From JAMXLO01 sp963791495 (GTDB lineage Bacteria > Pseudomonadota > Alphaproteobacteria > Acetobacterales > Acetobacteraceae): 64,000 nt of DNA. The stretch is taken from positions 601,722 through 665,721 of the forward strand of contig CAWBST010000017.1 in assembly GCA_963791495.1 (NCBI GenBank). The letters run 5' to 3'. Under the pieces are notes generated by a model. That model had not been told where the DNA came from and ran no database searches. It worked only from the letters and a program-made list of their open reading frames with translations. A program made the translations under genes and the position numbers. Below are positions 37,662-47,195 of the stretch, one piece after another (position 1 is the stretch's first letter; every line of letters starts with the position of its first letter).

Positions 37662-38093
37662 CTATTCCTGCCCACCGAAGGATGATGCCACGCCTGCGCC
37701 CAACTGCTGCTTCGCCGCGTCGATATCACCGAGGACCCAAAGCTCAGTGATGCGACTCCGATCCATCGTAAAGAAAGCCGCGCCGGTCCAAATGATTTCT
37801 TGGCGCGTCGCCGGCACTCCGAAGAACTGACCACTGTGGATACCTCGGAATCGCATGCGCGCCGCCACGCGCATGTCGCCTTCGATGAGATCATCGATGA
37901 TGCATTCAAAATCTGCCAACGCGGTGCGTATCGAGCGCATGTAGCCGATGAATCCGACCAACCCGACCCGCCCCGGTCCCAATGAGCCCCTGAAGCGAAA
38001 ATCAGGGTCGAGGATTTCATTGGCGACCGTCTCGTCTCCTTTGTTCCAAACCTCGTAGTAGAACCGTTCAACCAATCGGCGCGGCTGGATCAT
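37662..38093 (-). CDS. SnoaL-like / ester cyclase family protein
   Basis: A 143-residue protein with the NTF2-like cone fold of the SnoaL group: RRLVERFYYEVWNKGDETVA at the N terminus, LDPDFRFRGSLGP, and MRFRGIHSGQFFGVPATRQE in the middle. Most members bind or isomerise small hydrophobic compounds; many have no proven enzymatic role. It lies 46 bp upstream of the phosphoesterase on the same strand and may be co-transcribed with it. No signal peptide is present. Confidence 0.9.
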   Translation of the reverse strand: MIQPRRLVERFYYEVWNKGDETVANEILDPDFRFRGSLGPGRVGLVGFIGYMRSIRTALADFECIIDDLIEGDMRVAARMRFRGIHSGQFFGVPATRQEIIWTGAAFFTMDRSRITELWVLGDIDAAKQQLGAGVASSFGGQE

Positions 38094-38163
38094 GTCTTTT
38101 GTTGACTCCGATCCTTAAGGCGGGTCCGGACCAAGTGGCCGACGGCGGAAGAACGCCTGCCCA

Positions 38164-39020
38164 TCATACCGCGTCAGAGGGCGTGTCCGCCATCAGCTTG
38201 CGGACCTGCCGCACCCAGGGATCGAACTCCGGTACTGAGTGTTGAGGTGGACACTGAAGTGGTCGCACTCCGGCAGCACGAGAGACTGGACCCTGCATCC
38301 GGTCGCGGCAAGTGCGTCACTCATCAATCGCCCAGTGCGCTCCATCCGTTCGTCGTCACGGCCGCCCCAGGCGATGAGAAATGGCACCGATGCGCCGGAC
38401 GCCAGTGCCAACGGGCTGTCTGGCGCAATGTCGGTCGGCGCTCCCGGTTGCACATCATTTGGCGCGATATCCGGTCGGATCATGCGGCGATTGAATGTCG
38501 TGGCAAGGCAGAAGCAGCCTTTGATGGCATCGACCGCCACGCCGCTCTGCACCAGCCAGTCTTTCTGCAAAGCCATCAATGCCGCGATCTGACCTCCGGC
38601 CGAATGTCCGCCGACGAACAGCCGGTCTGGTGAGCCGCCATGCTCGGCAATGTTATCCGCGATCCATCGTAAGGCACTGATGCAATCCATGACCGGCGTG
38701 GGAAAGGAGACGGTTGGGATCAGCCGATATCCGACGGAGATGAAGGCGGCTGGCAGTTCCACGATTGGCGGCGCCATGAACCCACACCAGTCCTTGGTGC
38801 CGTGGGTCCAGGCCCCACCGTGCATGAACAGCAACACCGGCAGATCGTTGAGGCGGCCCGGCCGTTGCGGCAGGAAGATGTCCATGCGCTGACGCGGATC
38901 GCTGCCGTAAGTGATATCGCGCAGAACGCGCACGCGGTTCCCGGCATCCGCCGAAAGTCTCAAGCACTCTTCCGCATAACGCTCGGCGGCGGGGCTCATG
39001 GCCGGGGTGGCTGTGGTCAT
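38164..39020 (-). CDS. alpha/beta hydrolase, carboxylesterase type (3-prime frameshift)
   Basis: About 285 residues of an esterase/lipase-type hydrolase. The oxyanion motif is MHGGAWTHG, the nucleophile elbow is GGHSAGGQIAAL, the acid lies in WGGRDDERM and the base in PECDHFSVHL. Near 38,235 the frame changes: the family-like tail PEFDPWVRQVRKLMADTP continues in another frame and ends at 38164, while the unshifted frame ends at 38193. All catalytic residues lie before the break, so activity may survive. The ATG at 39020 is preferred over a TTG at 39089 because the longer N terminus is not family-like. The substrate is unknown. Confidence 0.82.
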
Positions 39021-39564
39021 GGTTATCTTGATCGATCCTGGTGTCTTGGCCGGCTTGCTGCTGTAGTGCCTATTATCGCGAACCGACAATCCTGGCCAAC
39101 CGAGCCTGCCGAGAGACAGGTCGCCAGGCGTTCGCCTTCTATACGCAGGTGGCGTCTGCGATTCCTGCAGTTGTCGCCCCCCGCTGCCTCGACGCCCATT
39201 GCGACGACGCGATTATGCGGTGGCCGTGGCCTTTGCCGCCAACTACCGAGCAATGCCCAGAAGAGGTCGGGCGTGCTACGGATCGTCCTGGCGATCATCT
39301 ATCAAGCGAGCATCGCACGCTCTACGATCGACTGCTCGACGCCGCACGTCGCCTGCTATCACACACACGGCAAGGTGACGCACACGAACCGTTGCCTGGC
39401 GCGCGCGATACCAACGGTCCATCGTTGTCATCGGCTACACATCCAGCCGCAGCCAGCAAGAATAGCGCATGCTGTCCCATGAGGATGCTGACCAGAACGC
39501 GCTATCCTTGCTATTTTGACTCCGTATCTCGTTCTCCCGCGATTCGACTTTCCAGCGCCCTATA
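39021..39564. other. intergenic stretch, no gene seen
   Basis: About 540 bp with several open frames on both strands, none with a recognisable motif, signal peptide or convincing ribosome site. The frames are rich in Arg, His and Cys, as expected of non-coding GC-rich DNA. Confidence 0.4.
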
Positions 39565-39822
39565 TCACTGACGGTTCTCTGGATAAGTCCGTAGCGGCCT
39601 GCGCGGCATCGGCGGGCATCCTTTGGGTTCGTCTGGAGTGCCGCAGTTTCCAGGGTCGGGCTGGCTGTTCATGGCGCTGCGCGACGGTGTTGTAGGGCCA
39701 CTCGGATAGTAACTCGCGCCGGCCGTTGATCCTGGATTCGCTGCGCCTCCAGATGGGTACGTTTGCGCGAGTGTGGCCGGCGCCAACGCTATAAGCGTCG
39801 TTGCCAAAATGAAGGATCGCAT
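39565..39822 (-). CDS. small secreted protein, Gly/Pro/Ser-rich
   Basis: An 85-residue frame with an N-terminal signal peptide (ILATTLIALAPATLAQ). The mature part is rich in Gly, Ser, Thr and Pro, and has two Cys in NCGTPDEPKGCPPMP that could pair. An AAGGAGC site lies upstream of the ATG. It is like many small exported proteins of acetobacteria and has no known function. The signal peptide is the main reason to accept it. Confidence 0.65.
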   Translation of the reverse strand: MRSFILATTLIALAPATLAQTYPSGGAANPGSTAGASYYPSGPTTPSRSAMNSQPDPGNCGTPDEPKGCPPMPRRPLRTYPENRQ

Positions 39823-40403
39823 GTTCAGCTCCTTGAGATGTGGGCCTACTGCTCAGAACCCCCAGGATGCTTCGGGTTCCCTTCACGTCATTGAGAATGG
39901 CGACTTTCGTCCACTGGGCATGGGCTCGCGTGTGCTGCATATCAACGGATATGTGATGCCCCCACAGCACTCCAACATCGCCATGGATGCCGAAATCCGA
40001 GCGGGCAGCCGCGGTTCGGCCTCTATTGATCGCCAGCATCATCAACCTTATTGGTGATGGGGTCTTTTCGATGCGCCGACACGATAAGCAGGTTGTTACC
40101 GGGCTGATCACCTTTCTTCTGATCTCGTTTGCAATCGGACTGCACGCTTGGCTCTGACCGGCAGCACTGCTCTGGTCTTTTCTCTTCGGTCTGGCTGATC
40201 TCAATCGCCGGTAGGTGATCTCCGTTCACGGCTGGCCGCCGCCTCCCCTGGCCGTGGCGTTGCCTCTGACAGCCCGCCAGTGCAGCAAGTGGGCCACTTC
40301 TTTGGCCGCCTACGAACCAGCCAGAAGCGGGTGGCCATGTCTGCGACCAGAATCGGGCCTGTCGGATTTAGTTTCGTGCAGCTGGAGGAAATCAGGATAG
40401 GAC
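39823..40403. other. intergenic stretch with a possible tiny membrane peptide
   Basis: No full gene recognised. A 28-codon frame at 40071-40157 is described separately. Two overlapping minus-strand frames (up to about 200 codons) show no family feature and look like non-coding readings. Confidence 0.35.
40071..40157 (+). CDS. candidate 28-residue single-span membrane peptide
   Basis: The frame reads MRRHDKQVVTGLITFLLISF then ends AIGLHAWL: a basic N terminus and about 18 hydrophobic residues, as in real small membrane proteins. A purine-rich stretch (GGTGATGGGG) lies upstream, with too wide a spacing to be sure. No neighbour suggests a role. It may be chance, since such short frames are frequent. 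Confidence 0.3.
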   Translation: MRRHDKQVVTGLITFLLISFAIGLHAWL

Positions 40404-40571
40404 TCAGCGCCAATCGCTCGGGTCAAGATTTATACTCGGCGGCGCATCGTCAAACTGGCTCTCCACCACTTCGATCGTTGCCACTCTCGGCGTGGCGCCT
40501 GGAGGCCTTGCCAGCAGCACGGAGCCGGCCGTGAAGACGGCCAAAGCGGTGAGTCCCGCGAGAGCTTTCAA
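40404..40571 (-). CDS. small secreted or anchored protein, 55 residues
   Basis: The frame starts at a TTG with a perfect GGAGG five bases upstream. It opens MKALAGLTALAVFTAGSVLL, a good signal peptide or single membrane anchor, then about 35 residues that are acidic (ATIEVVESQFDDAPPSINLD). The combination of ribosome site, charged start and hydrophobic core makes a real small gene likely. No homolog is recognised and there is no neighbour in the same direction within 300 bp. Confidence 0.5.
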   Translation of the reverse strand: MKALAGLTALAVFTAGSVLLARPPGATPRVATIEVVESQFDDAPPSINLDPSDWR

Positions 40572-41221
40572 TGCGACCTCCTATACCGACGGTTGGCATC
40601 GAGAGGCTCTCACATGTGCCACGGGCGCTGTATGAAGCCTTTCACAGATTGAGCGCCGCACAGGAGGTCTCTCCGCTCCGGCCGGCCTACGGGCTCTGAA
40701 GGGTAGCGGGCGGCCGCATTATTTTCGGTGCGGTTCCGTCCCAAATAACCGCCATGCCGGCTCATCGGTTCAGTGTTGGTCAGACGGTCGTGGTGTCATG
40801 GAGCACGCCACAGGTAGGTATTCCGCGCCTATGGACAGACGCAGGTTGATGCAATCAGTGCCAGATTTCGCCGGGTCGGCCCGAACGACAAGGTCTTTGT
40901 CGAGCGATCGCCTGTCGGGCGGTTGGTCCCCGCATGGGTGAGCGCCTTCGATAGATGGATTGACGGGGTCAATCGGCGCGGTGGCGCGTGATGCACAAGC
41001 TCCCTGCCCTAGCGCATCGCAACGATGCGGCATGCCGTTCGGCTGCGCTTCATTACGGTGGGGCGCCAACGAGAGAAGCCGGCGTTGATCGTGTCCGGCG
41101 GTAGACGGCCCTCCGGAGTCTTCAGACCTGCGACATTGGCCGTCAAACATGGAACCACAGGGCCTCGCAGCCGTTGCTGACGCGATCTGCAAGCAGCGGA
41201 CACACAACCAGCGACGGGCGT
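40572..41221. other. intergenic stretch, no gene seen
   Basis: About 650 bp upstream of the YihY/BrkB gene. Frames on both strands lack motifs, signal peptides and ribosome sites. No terminator or repeat was recognised. The promoter of the YihY/BrkB gene should lie in its right part, but no clear -35/-10 pair was found. Confidence 0.4.
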
Positions 41222-42088
41222 ATGGTCAACCAGACCTGGACACTCCTGAAGGAAAGCATCAGTAGCTTCCTTCAAGATGAGGCACTGACGCGGGGAGCCG
41301 CCATCGCGTTCTACACCGTCACATCGATCGGGCCGGTGCTGTTCATTGTAGTGGCCATCGCCGGCCTCGTCTTTGGCGAGGAGGCCGCCAGCGGCGCCGT
41401 CTCTGCTCAACTGAGCGGATTAATGGGTCAACAGAGTGCGGAGTTGCTCCAAACAGCAATCCAGAACGCTTCTGGCAAGTTGTCGGGCTCCTTGGCGACC
41501 CTCCTTGGCGTCATTGTGCTCATAATCACGGCATCCGGCGTGTTCACGGAGATGCAGCAGACCTTGAACGTGATCTGGAAGGCCGAGCCCCAGGGCAGCA
41601 CAGTGTCCGCACTGCTGCGCGCTCGCGCCACAAGCCTGGGATTGGTGGCGGCGCTCGGGTTTCTGTTGCTGGTGTCCCTGGTGATCAGCACCATCCTGAC
41701 CGCACTGAGTAACTTCATCAACGCGATGCTTCCGGCAGGTCACCTTATTCTGCAAACACTCAACTTCCTCGCTTCGTTTGTTCTGATTACCGTTCTTTTC
41801 GCAGCAATCTATAAGATGGTGCCAGACCGGCGCATCGAGTGGCGCGATGTGGTCGTGGGTGCCGTCGCCACGTCCCTGCTATTCACGATCGGCAAGTTCT
41901 TGATCGGGCTTTACCTCGGCAGCAGTACGGTCGCTACCAGCTACGGTGCGGCGGGTGGTCTGATAATCGTTTTGTTGTGGGTGTATTACTCGGCCCAAAT
42001 ATTCCTGTTTGGGGCGGAATTTACGAAAGCGTATGCACATCACCACGGTAGTCGGACACGCCAGGCAGTCTCAGCTGGCGTGTCTTGA
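41222..42088 (+). CDS. YihY/BrkB-family inner membrane protein
   Basis: A 288-residue integral membrane protein with about six helices. Family motifs are DEALTRGAAIAFYTVTSIGP at the N terminus, ITASGVFTEMQQTLNVIW in the middle, and YGAAGGLIIVLLWVYYSAQI with GAEFTKAYA near the C terminus. YihY/BrkB proteins were once called ribonuclease BN or virulence factor BrkB; their role is not settled and transport or envelope functions are proposed. The ATG at 41222 begins MVNQTWTLLKES, matching the family. It is followed by no close gene in the same direction for 300 bp. Confidence 0.93.
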   Translation: MVNQTWTLLKESISSFLQDEALTRGAAIAFYTVTSIGPVLFIVVAIAGLVFGEEAASGAVSAQLSGLMGQQSAELLQTAIQNASGKLSGSLATLLGVIVLIITASGVFTEMQQTLNVIWKAEPQGSTVSALLRARATSLGLVAALGFLLLVSLVISTILTALSNFINAMLPAGHLILQTLNFLASFVLITVLFAAIYKMVPDRRIEWRDVVVGAVATSLLFTIGKFLIGLYLGSSTVATSYGAAGGLIIVLLWVYYSAQIFLFGAEFTKAYAHHHGSRTRQAVSAGVS

Positions 42089-42389
42089 TGCAAGAGTTCG
42101 TGCGTGAAGTTGCCCTCCTGCTATCTGGTCTGTGGAGCCTGAAGAGAAGCGGGATGAACCTTTCGTTCGGGTATCAAGTGGTTATCGGCCTCGGGATCGC
42201 CTAACGGTGCTGATCGGAGACTTGCAGGCGAAGCCCGCAATGCTTGCTAGACCGTTCCGGCCGGATTAACTACGCGACCTTCGTTGGCCGCGATGCGATG
42301 AACCCCTCGCCGAGCGACAACAGCAACGCGCAACCAAACCCTTGCTGTTCCGTTCATATAGCCAGAGCCTCATTCGGGAGGGACATGGA

Positions 42390-42953
42390 ATGCAGCCTTT
42401 CGCGCCGAATGCTGTGCTGTGGATTGGACTGAGTCTCGGGATAGGAGCGCCGGCTGCGGCCTCCATTCCCCCTCCGGACTCGCCACTTGCCCTCCAGGAG
42501 GCCAAACAGTTGGATCGATTGCCCCCGGTCGCACCGTGGGGAAAGGCGCCGATCGATAGCTCTGGGCGGAAGCAGACAGGCCACGCGTCCTATTACGCGA
42601 CCCAGTTCGCGCACAGGAAGATGGCTGACGGCAATCACATGAACCCGCAGGCGAACGTGGCGGCCAGCAAAACCCTGCCTTTTGGCACCACGGCAAAGGT
42701 TATCAATCTGCAAAACGGGAAGTCGGCAACAGTACGGGTGGAAGATCGCGGTCCATTCGTCGCAGGTCGCGTGATGGATGTAACGTTCAAGGTCGCTCAG
42801 GAGCTGGAAATGAGCAAGCACGGCGTCGCGCTTGTTGAGGTGAAGCCCATCGTGGTGCCGCAGCCGAACGGCGAGGTGAAGCTGGGTGCGGGCGCGGCCA
42901 ATCTAACGCCGCAGGAGATTCATGAGGTCAGTCGAGTTGGGACCATCCGCTAG
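42390..42953 (+). CDS. rlpA: RlpA-like septal ring lytic transglycosylase
   Basis: A 187-residue secreted protein with a signal segment (AVLWIGLSLGIGAPAAA) and a double-psi beta-barrel domain at residues about 60-150: GHASYYATQFAHRKMADG, VAASKTLPFGTTAKVINL and VRVEDRGPFVAGRVMDV. The catalytic Asp of RlpA enzymes is in VEDRGPF. RlpA cuts naked glycan strands during daughter-cell separation. There is no lipobox Cys and no SPOR domain, so it is a short form. The ATG at 42390 has GGGAGGGA upstream; an in-frame start at 42342 is less likely. Confidence 0.9.
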   Translation: MQPFAPNAVLWIGLSLGIGAPAAASIPPPDSPLALQEAKQLDRLPPVAPWGKAPIDSSGRKQTGHASYYATQFAHRKMADGNHMNPQANVAASKTLPFGTTAKVINLQNGKSATVRVEDRGPFVAGRVMDVTFKVAQELEMSKHGVALVEVKPIVVPQPNGEVKLGAGAANLTPQEIHEVSRVGTIR

Positions 42954-43164
42954 AACGCGCTCCTCATCGCAGAGAGTTCGCTGATCTTTCTCCAGTGGCT
43001 ATTGCTTCGGCTTGTCTTTGCTAAACGCCTACGACGCCAATGTTCGCGCCAAGTTGAATAGGAGGTCAACCACATTGCCGAATGCCGAGTGGAGAGCCAT
43101 CCCCATGACCAGCGACCGTTCTGCCTCTTGCGGTTGAGGCTGTTCATAGGCCCAGGGAGGATGA

Positions 43165-44487
43165 ATGACCCAAGATATTGAACAGTCGGCAATGCGAAAA
43201 ATCTATATTCGCCTGCTACCGTTTGCGATTGTCAGCTACTTTCTGGCTTATGTAGATCGGATCAACGTCAGCTTCGCCGCGCTGACCATGCGCGACGACC
43301 TACAGATGTCGGCAACCGCCTACGGCTTTGCGCTCGGCACATTCTACTGGGCGTATTTCATTTTCGAAGTTCCCAGCAACGTCGCCATGGAAAAAGTTGG
43401 GGCGCGTCTGTGGATCGCGCGCATCATGATCACTTGGGGTCTGTTGGCCTGCGCGACCGCCTATGTTACCGGTCCAACGAGCTTTGGCGTAGTGCGCTTC
43501 CTATTGGGCGCCGCCGAGGCCGGGTTCTTTCCGGGTATCGTTCTCTATTTCACCTACTGGTTCCCCAGCTACCACCATGCTCGTATCGTGTCAGGATTCC
43601 TGATCGGGCTACCGATCGCTGTAGCCGCTGGGGCTCCGCTTTCGACAGCCTTGCTTGGCCTGGATGGGTTGCTGGGCCTCAAGGGCTGGCAGGTCATGTA
43701 TCTTGCCGAGGGAATTCCAACCCTTGCAATTGGTGTCGTCACCCTATTTGTTCTGACCGACAAGCCGGAGCAGGCAAAGTTCCTGACGCAAGAGGAAAAG
43801 GGTTGGCTGCGTGCGAGGCTGGATGCCGAGCGGACGGCCAAGGAGTCAGTCCGAACCTTTACCCTGTGGCAGAGCCTGGTCGATACGAAGGTGCTGTTGC
43901 TGTCGCTCAACTATTTGGGCATAGTCACCGCCAGCCTGGGGATGCTGTTTTTCATTCCACAGATCATCAAGTCGATCGGCGTCACCAGCAACATGACGGT
44001 CGGCTGGCTGACAATGGTGCCCTACATCTGCGGTGGTATCGGTCTTGTGGTCTGGGGCTTCGTCTCCGACCGCATGAACGAGCGACGGTGGAATCTGCTG
44101 ATTGCCTGCATTGTCTCCACCGCGGGGTTGGTCATGGCTGGCATGACTATGGGCACGTGGTGGGCACTTGTGGGCATGTCGATCGCGGCGGTCGGATTCT
44201 ATGGTTCCAAAGGACCGTTCTGGGCGATGCCGCCGATGTTCCTCACCGGCACGGCTGCCGCTGCGGCAATCGCCTGGATCAATTCGATCGGCAATCTCGG
44301 CGGCTTCTTTGGGCCTTGGTATGTCGGTGTAATGAAGGACTTGACTGGGAGTTTCTCCGGCGGTCTTTACGGGCTGGCGTTGCTCGGGCTTATCTCAGCC
44401 TTCGTCTGCGCCGTTTCCCTCCACATCCCCACCGCGGGGGTGACGCCTGCCGCACCAGCACGCGCCGCAGAGTCGCCGGGAGAGTGA
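43165..44487 (+). CDS. MFS transporter, anion:cation symporter (ACS) type
   Basis: A 440-residue carrier with twelve predicted helices. ACS-family motifs are YVDRINVSFAALTM after helix 1, FGVVRFLLGAAEAGFFPGI in helix 4, and a long central loop. This family takes up small organic anions such as phthalate, hydroxyphenylacetate, tartrate or glucarate with protons. A GGGAGG site precedes the ATG at 43165. The nearby extradiol dioxygenase remnant and gentisate-dioxygenase-like gene suggest an aromatic acid substrate, but this is inference. Confidence 0.93.
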   Translation: MTQDIEQSAMRKIYIRLLPFAIVSYFLAYVDRINVSFAALTMRDDLQMSATAYGFALGTFYWAYFIFEVPSNVAMEKVGARLWIARIMITWGLLACATAYVTGPTSFGVVRFLLGAAEAGFFPGIVLYFTYWFPSYHHARIVSGFLIGLPIAVAAGAPLSTALLGLDGLLGLKGWQVMYLAEGIPTLAIGVVTLFVLTDKPEQAKFLTQEEKGWLRARLDAERTAKESVRTFTLWQSLVDTKVLLLSLNYLGIVTASLGMLFFIPQIIKSIGVTSNMTVGWLTMVPYICGGIGLVVWGFVSDRMNERRWNLLIACIVSTAGLVMAGMTMGTWWALVGMSIAAVGFYGSKGPFWAMPPMFLTGTAAAAAIAWINSIGNLGGFFGPWYVGVMKDLTGSFSGGLYGLALLGLISAFVCAVSLHIPTAGVTPAAPARAAESPGE

Positions 44488-45146
44488 TCCGACCGGGAGG
44501 CATTTGAATAGATGGCCGACGAGGGCCGAGCCCATACACAGTGAGAGAAAGCAAGGCGTTGGCTGCGATGGTTCGCTGCGGACTCAGTTCAGCAGTCGGA
44601 GGTGACTCGCACACAGACGGAGCATCTGCCCTGCCTCTGACTGCAGCGATAGACAGGCAGGCGGCATTCCGCGCAGCGGTCATTGAGGCAGGCGCGGATG
44701 GTCATACGCAGCGGCGGCGATGCAGGGACTGTCACCCATACGTCTGTGCCGTCCGAGATCGTTGCTACCATACCGTCGGCACTCCCCGTGTGGGCAGACA
44801 TTGGCCTCGGCGCAGAACCTGGGGACGGTTTTTCTGAGGAACCCATGCCGGCACCTACCGCGAGTTCAGGTTCTGAGTCGTTAAACGCCTGAGACATTGG
44901 CGGCAAAAGAGCCGCGACTCGGATGCGCTCGCCAGCCGGCAGAACCGCGATGAAGCCGCGGCAGCCCGCCAGGAGGCCGAGGAGCAGTTGCTGGAGGTAT
45001 TTGGGCCGCCCAGGATGCCCAGGCCTCCCATGGGGCTGCCGAGGCCCCACATAATCCACAGGCGACCAGGAGGCGGAGGAGGACCACGCCGACGACCGAG
45101 CCGTCTGTGGACGGCGCCCCCAGATGCAAGGGAGCAAGAGCCATCT
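44488..45146. other. intergenic stretch, no confident gene
   Basis: About 660 bp. A minus-strand frame of 239 codons (44589-45308) and plus-strand frames of about 70-98 codons overlap each other, and none has a recognisable motif. A Pro/Gly/Arg-rich stretch around 45,000-45,130 (GC-rich) accounts for the long open frames. Confidence 0.35.
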
Positions 45147-45356
45147 ATGACCGATCCTTTCACCGAGATCACCCCCGAATTCCAGCGGGGGTGGGATGCT
45201 GCTCTCATGGCCGCGCGCTTTTGGCATGAGTTGCAGGCGAAGAAGGCGTTGGTCCAGGCGAGGCGTAGCAGGTTCCCAAAGAATTTCGAACGCGAGGCCG
45301 AGGTCCATCAGAGATCCGCCGAGATGATCACCGTCCTGAGCCCAGACGACGTTTGA
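45147..45356 (+). CDS. small hypothetical protein, 69 residues
   Basis: The frame starts MTDPFTEITPEFQRGWDAAL at an ATG with GGGAGCAAGAG upstream. It continues with a helical, charged middle (AARFWHELQAKKALVQARR) and ends MITVLSPDDV. The mix of acidic and basic helical residues and the ribosome site support a true gene. The family is not recognised. It could be a small phage-like or regulatory protein, judged only by size. Confidence 0.6.
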   Translation: MTDPFTEITPEFQRGWDAALMAARFWHELQAKKALVQARRSRFPKNFEREAEVHQRSAEMITVLSPDDV

Positions 45357-45514
45357 TCACAACCGCCAGCGACGGTTCCCGTTGGTCAATGTCGCTATCG
45401 TTAAAGGCGTGCATTGACGCCAGAGCGGCGACGGAGCAACCGTTACGGCATGCCTTCAAAACTCCGGTTACACAGGCAACTGGGTGGTTCCAAGCGCATG
45501 CAGGGAGGCGTTCA

Positions 45515-45880
45515 ATGAGTGATGGCATGCAGCCAAAGATCAGGGCACTGCTTGACGAGCTATACCGTCAGAACCCCGCCAAGCCGCTTAGCTTTTTCTT
45601 TGAGGCGGTCTACGAGGCGCTGCCGGAACTGGAGGAGCTAGACCCTGGGCGGGTCAGACGGATGGTTGGTATGGCGTTCGCTCGGAATGAAGTCGACCAT
45701 GCGTCGCGTGCCGAAGAGATGCTACGATCCCTCCTTGCGAGGGTCCGACATGAGGGCAACAGATCGCCAGAATATGTTGAACAGGTCCAACAGCAACACG
45801 AGCAGGCAGAGAGACACCACGCGCAAGCCATCCAACGTCTCGACCAGATCATGAGGGACTGCGACGAACGTTCGTGGTAA
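45515..45880 (+). CDS. hypothetical helical protein, 121 residues
   Basis: The ATG at 45515 has GGGAGG seven bases upstream; a longer frame begins at 45353. The protein starts MSDGMQPKIRALLDELYRQN and has LPELEELDPGRVRRMVGMAF, then a long amphipathic C-terminal helix (EYVEQVQQQHEQAERHHAQA) likely to form a coiled coil. It is soluble, without signal peptide. No family is recognised. It follows the 69-residue gene in the same direction after 158 bp. Confidence 0.65.
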   Translation: MSDGMQPKIRALLDELYRQNPAKPLSFFFEAVYEALPELEELDPGRVRRMVGMAFARNEVDHASRAEEMLRSLLARVRHEGNRSPEYVEQVQQQHEQAERHHAQAIQRLDQIMRDCDERSW

Positions 45881-46119
45881 TGGCCGAGGGGCTGGCGGAG
45901 TGATCGACTAGCCAGAGGTGTGCGCGATCGCATGTGGCTGCCGTAGCCGGCAGCCATCCTTTGCACCGGTTTTGCCACTTCGTTTTCTTGGCGCCACCGC
46001 GTATTGTGATCTCCACCACCCGCCACCAAGCCGGGCGGCCGTGAGCGACATCCTCCGCTTCTGCCGATCCCGTTACCGGTGTAGCTTATGGGACCCATAC
46101 CAAGCAGGGAGGCAGGTCA

Positions 46120-47174
46120 ATGGCTGAAATTCTCGGGCTGGGGGTGACGCACTCGCCCTTGCTGGTTGGCAGTGAGGAACGGATGGCCGGGATTTTCGAG
46201 AGGGTGCTGAACAGTCCGCGACTTTCGCAGGCCGCCCGAGATCCAGCCAATTGGCCGCCTCGGATGCGAGAGGAATGGTCTGCACACCAAGCCGGTCGGG
46301 CAGCTTCGGCGCATCGTCAGCGTGCGATCGAGGGATTCCGCGTTGTGCGTGCCGCGCTGGATTCATTCAATCCGGACTTCGTCTTGATTTGGGGTGATGA
46401 TCAGGTACCGAGAACTTCCGAGAGGACGGTGTTGCGTCCTTCTGTGTCTTTGCCCTTGACGCGATAGATTCTCACCCGTTCAGGCGAGTCGGCACTGCCA
46501 ATGCCTGGGGCGAGCCTGCCGATACTGTAATCCACAGCATGGGTCACCGTGCTGGAGGCCGTCAGTTGGCGACCTCACTGGTGGAGCAGGGGTTCGACAT
46601 CAGCTACGCCTACACGATGCGGCATGAGGCGGGCCTTCCGCATGCATTCATCAACGCAATGCTGCTGCTGGATCACGATCGTCGAGGACTGCCCTGGCCG
46701 GTCGTGCCATTCCACATTAACTGCTATGGATCATCCACGATCTCTAAGCGGGGCGCGTTCGCCCATATCGATGGCACCGGTTCCGATGAGCCCGATCCCC
46801 CTGGACCCTCGCCGGCACGTTGTTTTGCGCTAGGAGCAGCCACGGCGCGAGCACTGAAGGCCACCGATTGGCGCGTGGCCGTGATCGCATCATCGAGTTG
46901 GTCGCATTCATTTCTCACTGCGAAGAACCACTATCTCTATCCCGACCTGCCATCGGATCGTGCCCGGTTCGAGGAAATGCGTGATGGCCAGCTTGATCGG
47001 TGGCAGTCACTTACGACCGCCCAGTTGGAGGACGCTGGACAGCAAGAATTGCTGAATTGGGTGTGCCTGGCCGGCGCAATGTCGGAACTCGGCCGTCGGC
47101 CCGTGTGGACAGATTTGGCAGAAACCTATGTGTACGCCGCGCCCAAGGCATTCGCTGTCTTCGAGATCGGGTGA
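46120..47174 (+). pseudogene. LigB-type extradiol ring-cleavage dioxygenase, one frameshift
   Basis: The first frame (46120-46467) begins MAEILGLGVTHSPLLVGSEE and reaches LIWGDDQ. There the frame is lost: the family sequence ENFREDGVASFCVFALDAID resumes in another frame about 46,405 and continues to 47174. The later part has MRHEAGLPHAFINAMLLLDH and IASSSWSHSFLTAKNHYLYP, which hold metal ligands and the active-site His. This is the class III extradiol dioxygenase fold (protocatechuate 4,5-dioxygenase, gallate dioxygenase). Two extra bases at GGTACC would explain the shift. A single indel or a sequence error separates an otherwise complete gene. Confidence 0.85.
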
Positions 47175-47195
47175 GGTCGCGACGAACGCCATGCG

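Noticed and set aside
39560..40204. A 214-codon minus-strand frame
   Set aside because: It overlaps the small secreted protein in another phase, has no ribosome site and no recognisable domain.
40201..40413. A 70-codon minus-strand frame next to the 55-residue exported protein
   Set aside because: It starts at a TTG without a ribosome site, overlaps the previous gene and has Arg/Pro-rich sequence.
43410..44507. A 365-codon plus-strand frame in another phase
   Set aside because: It overlaps the MFS carrier and is Arg/His/Cys-rich with no membrane segments.
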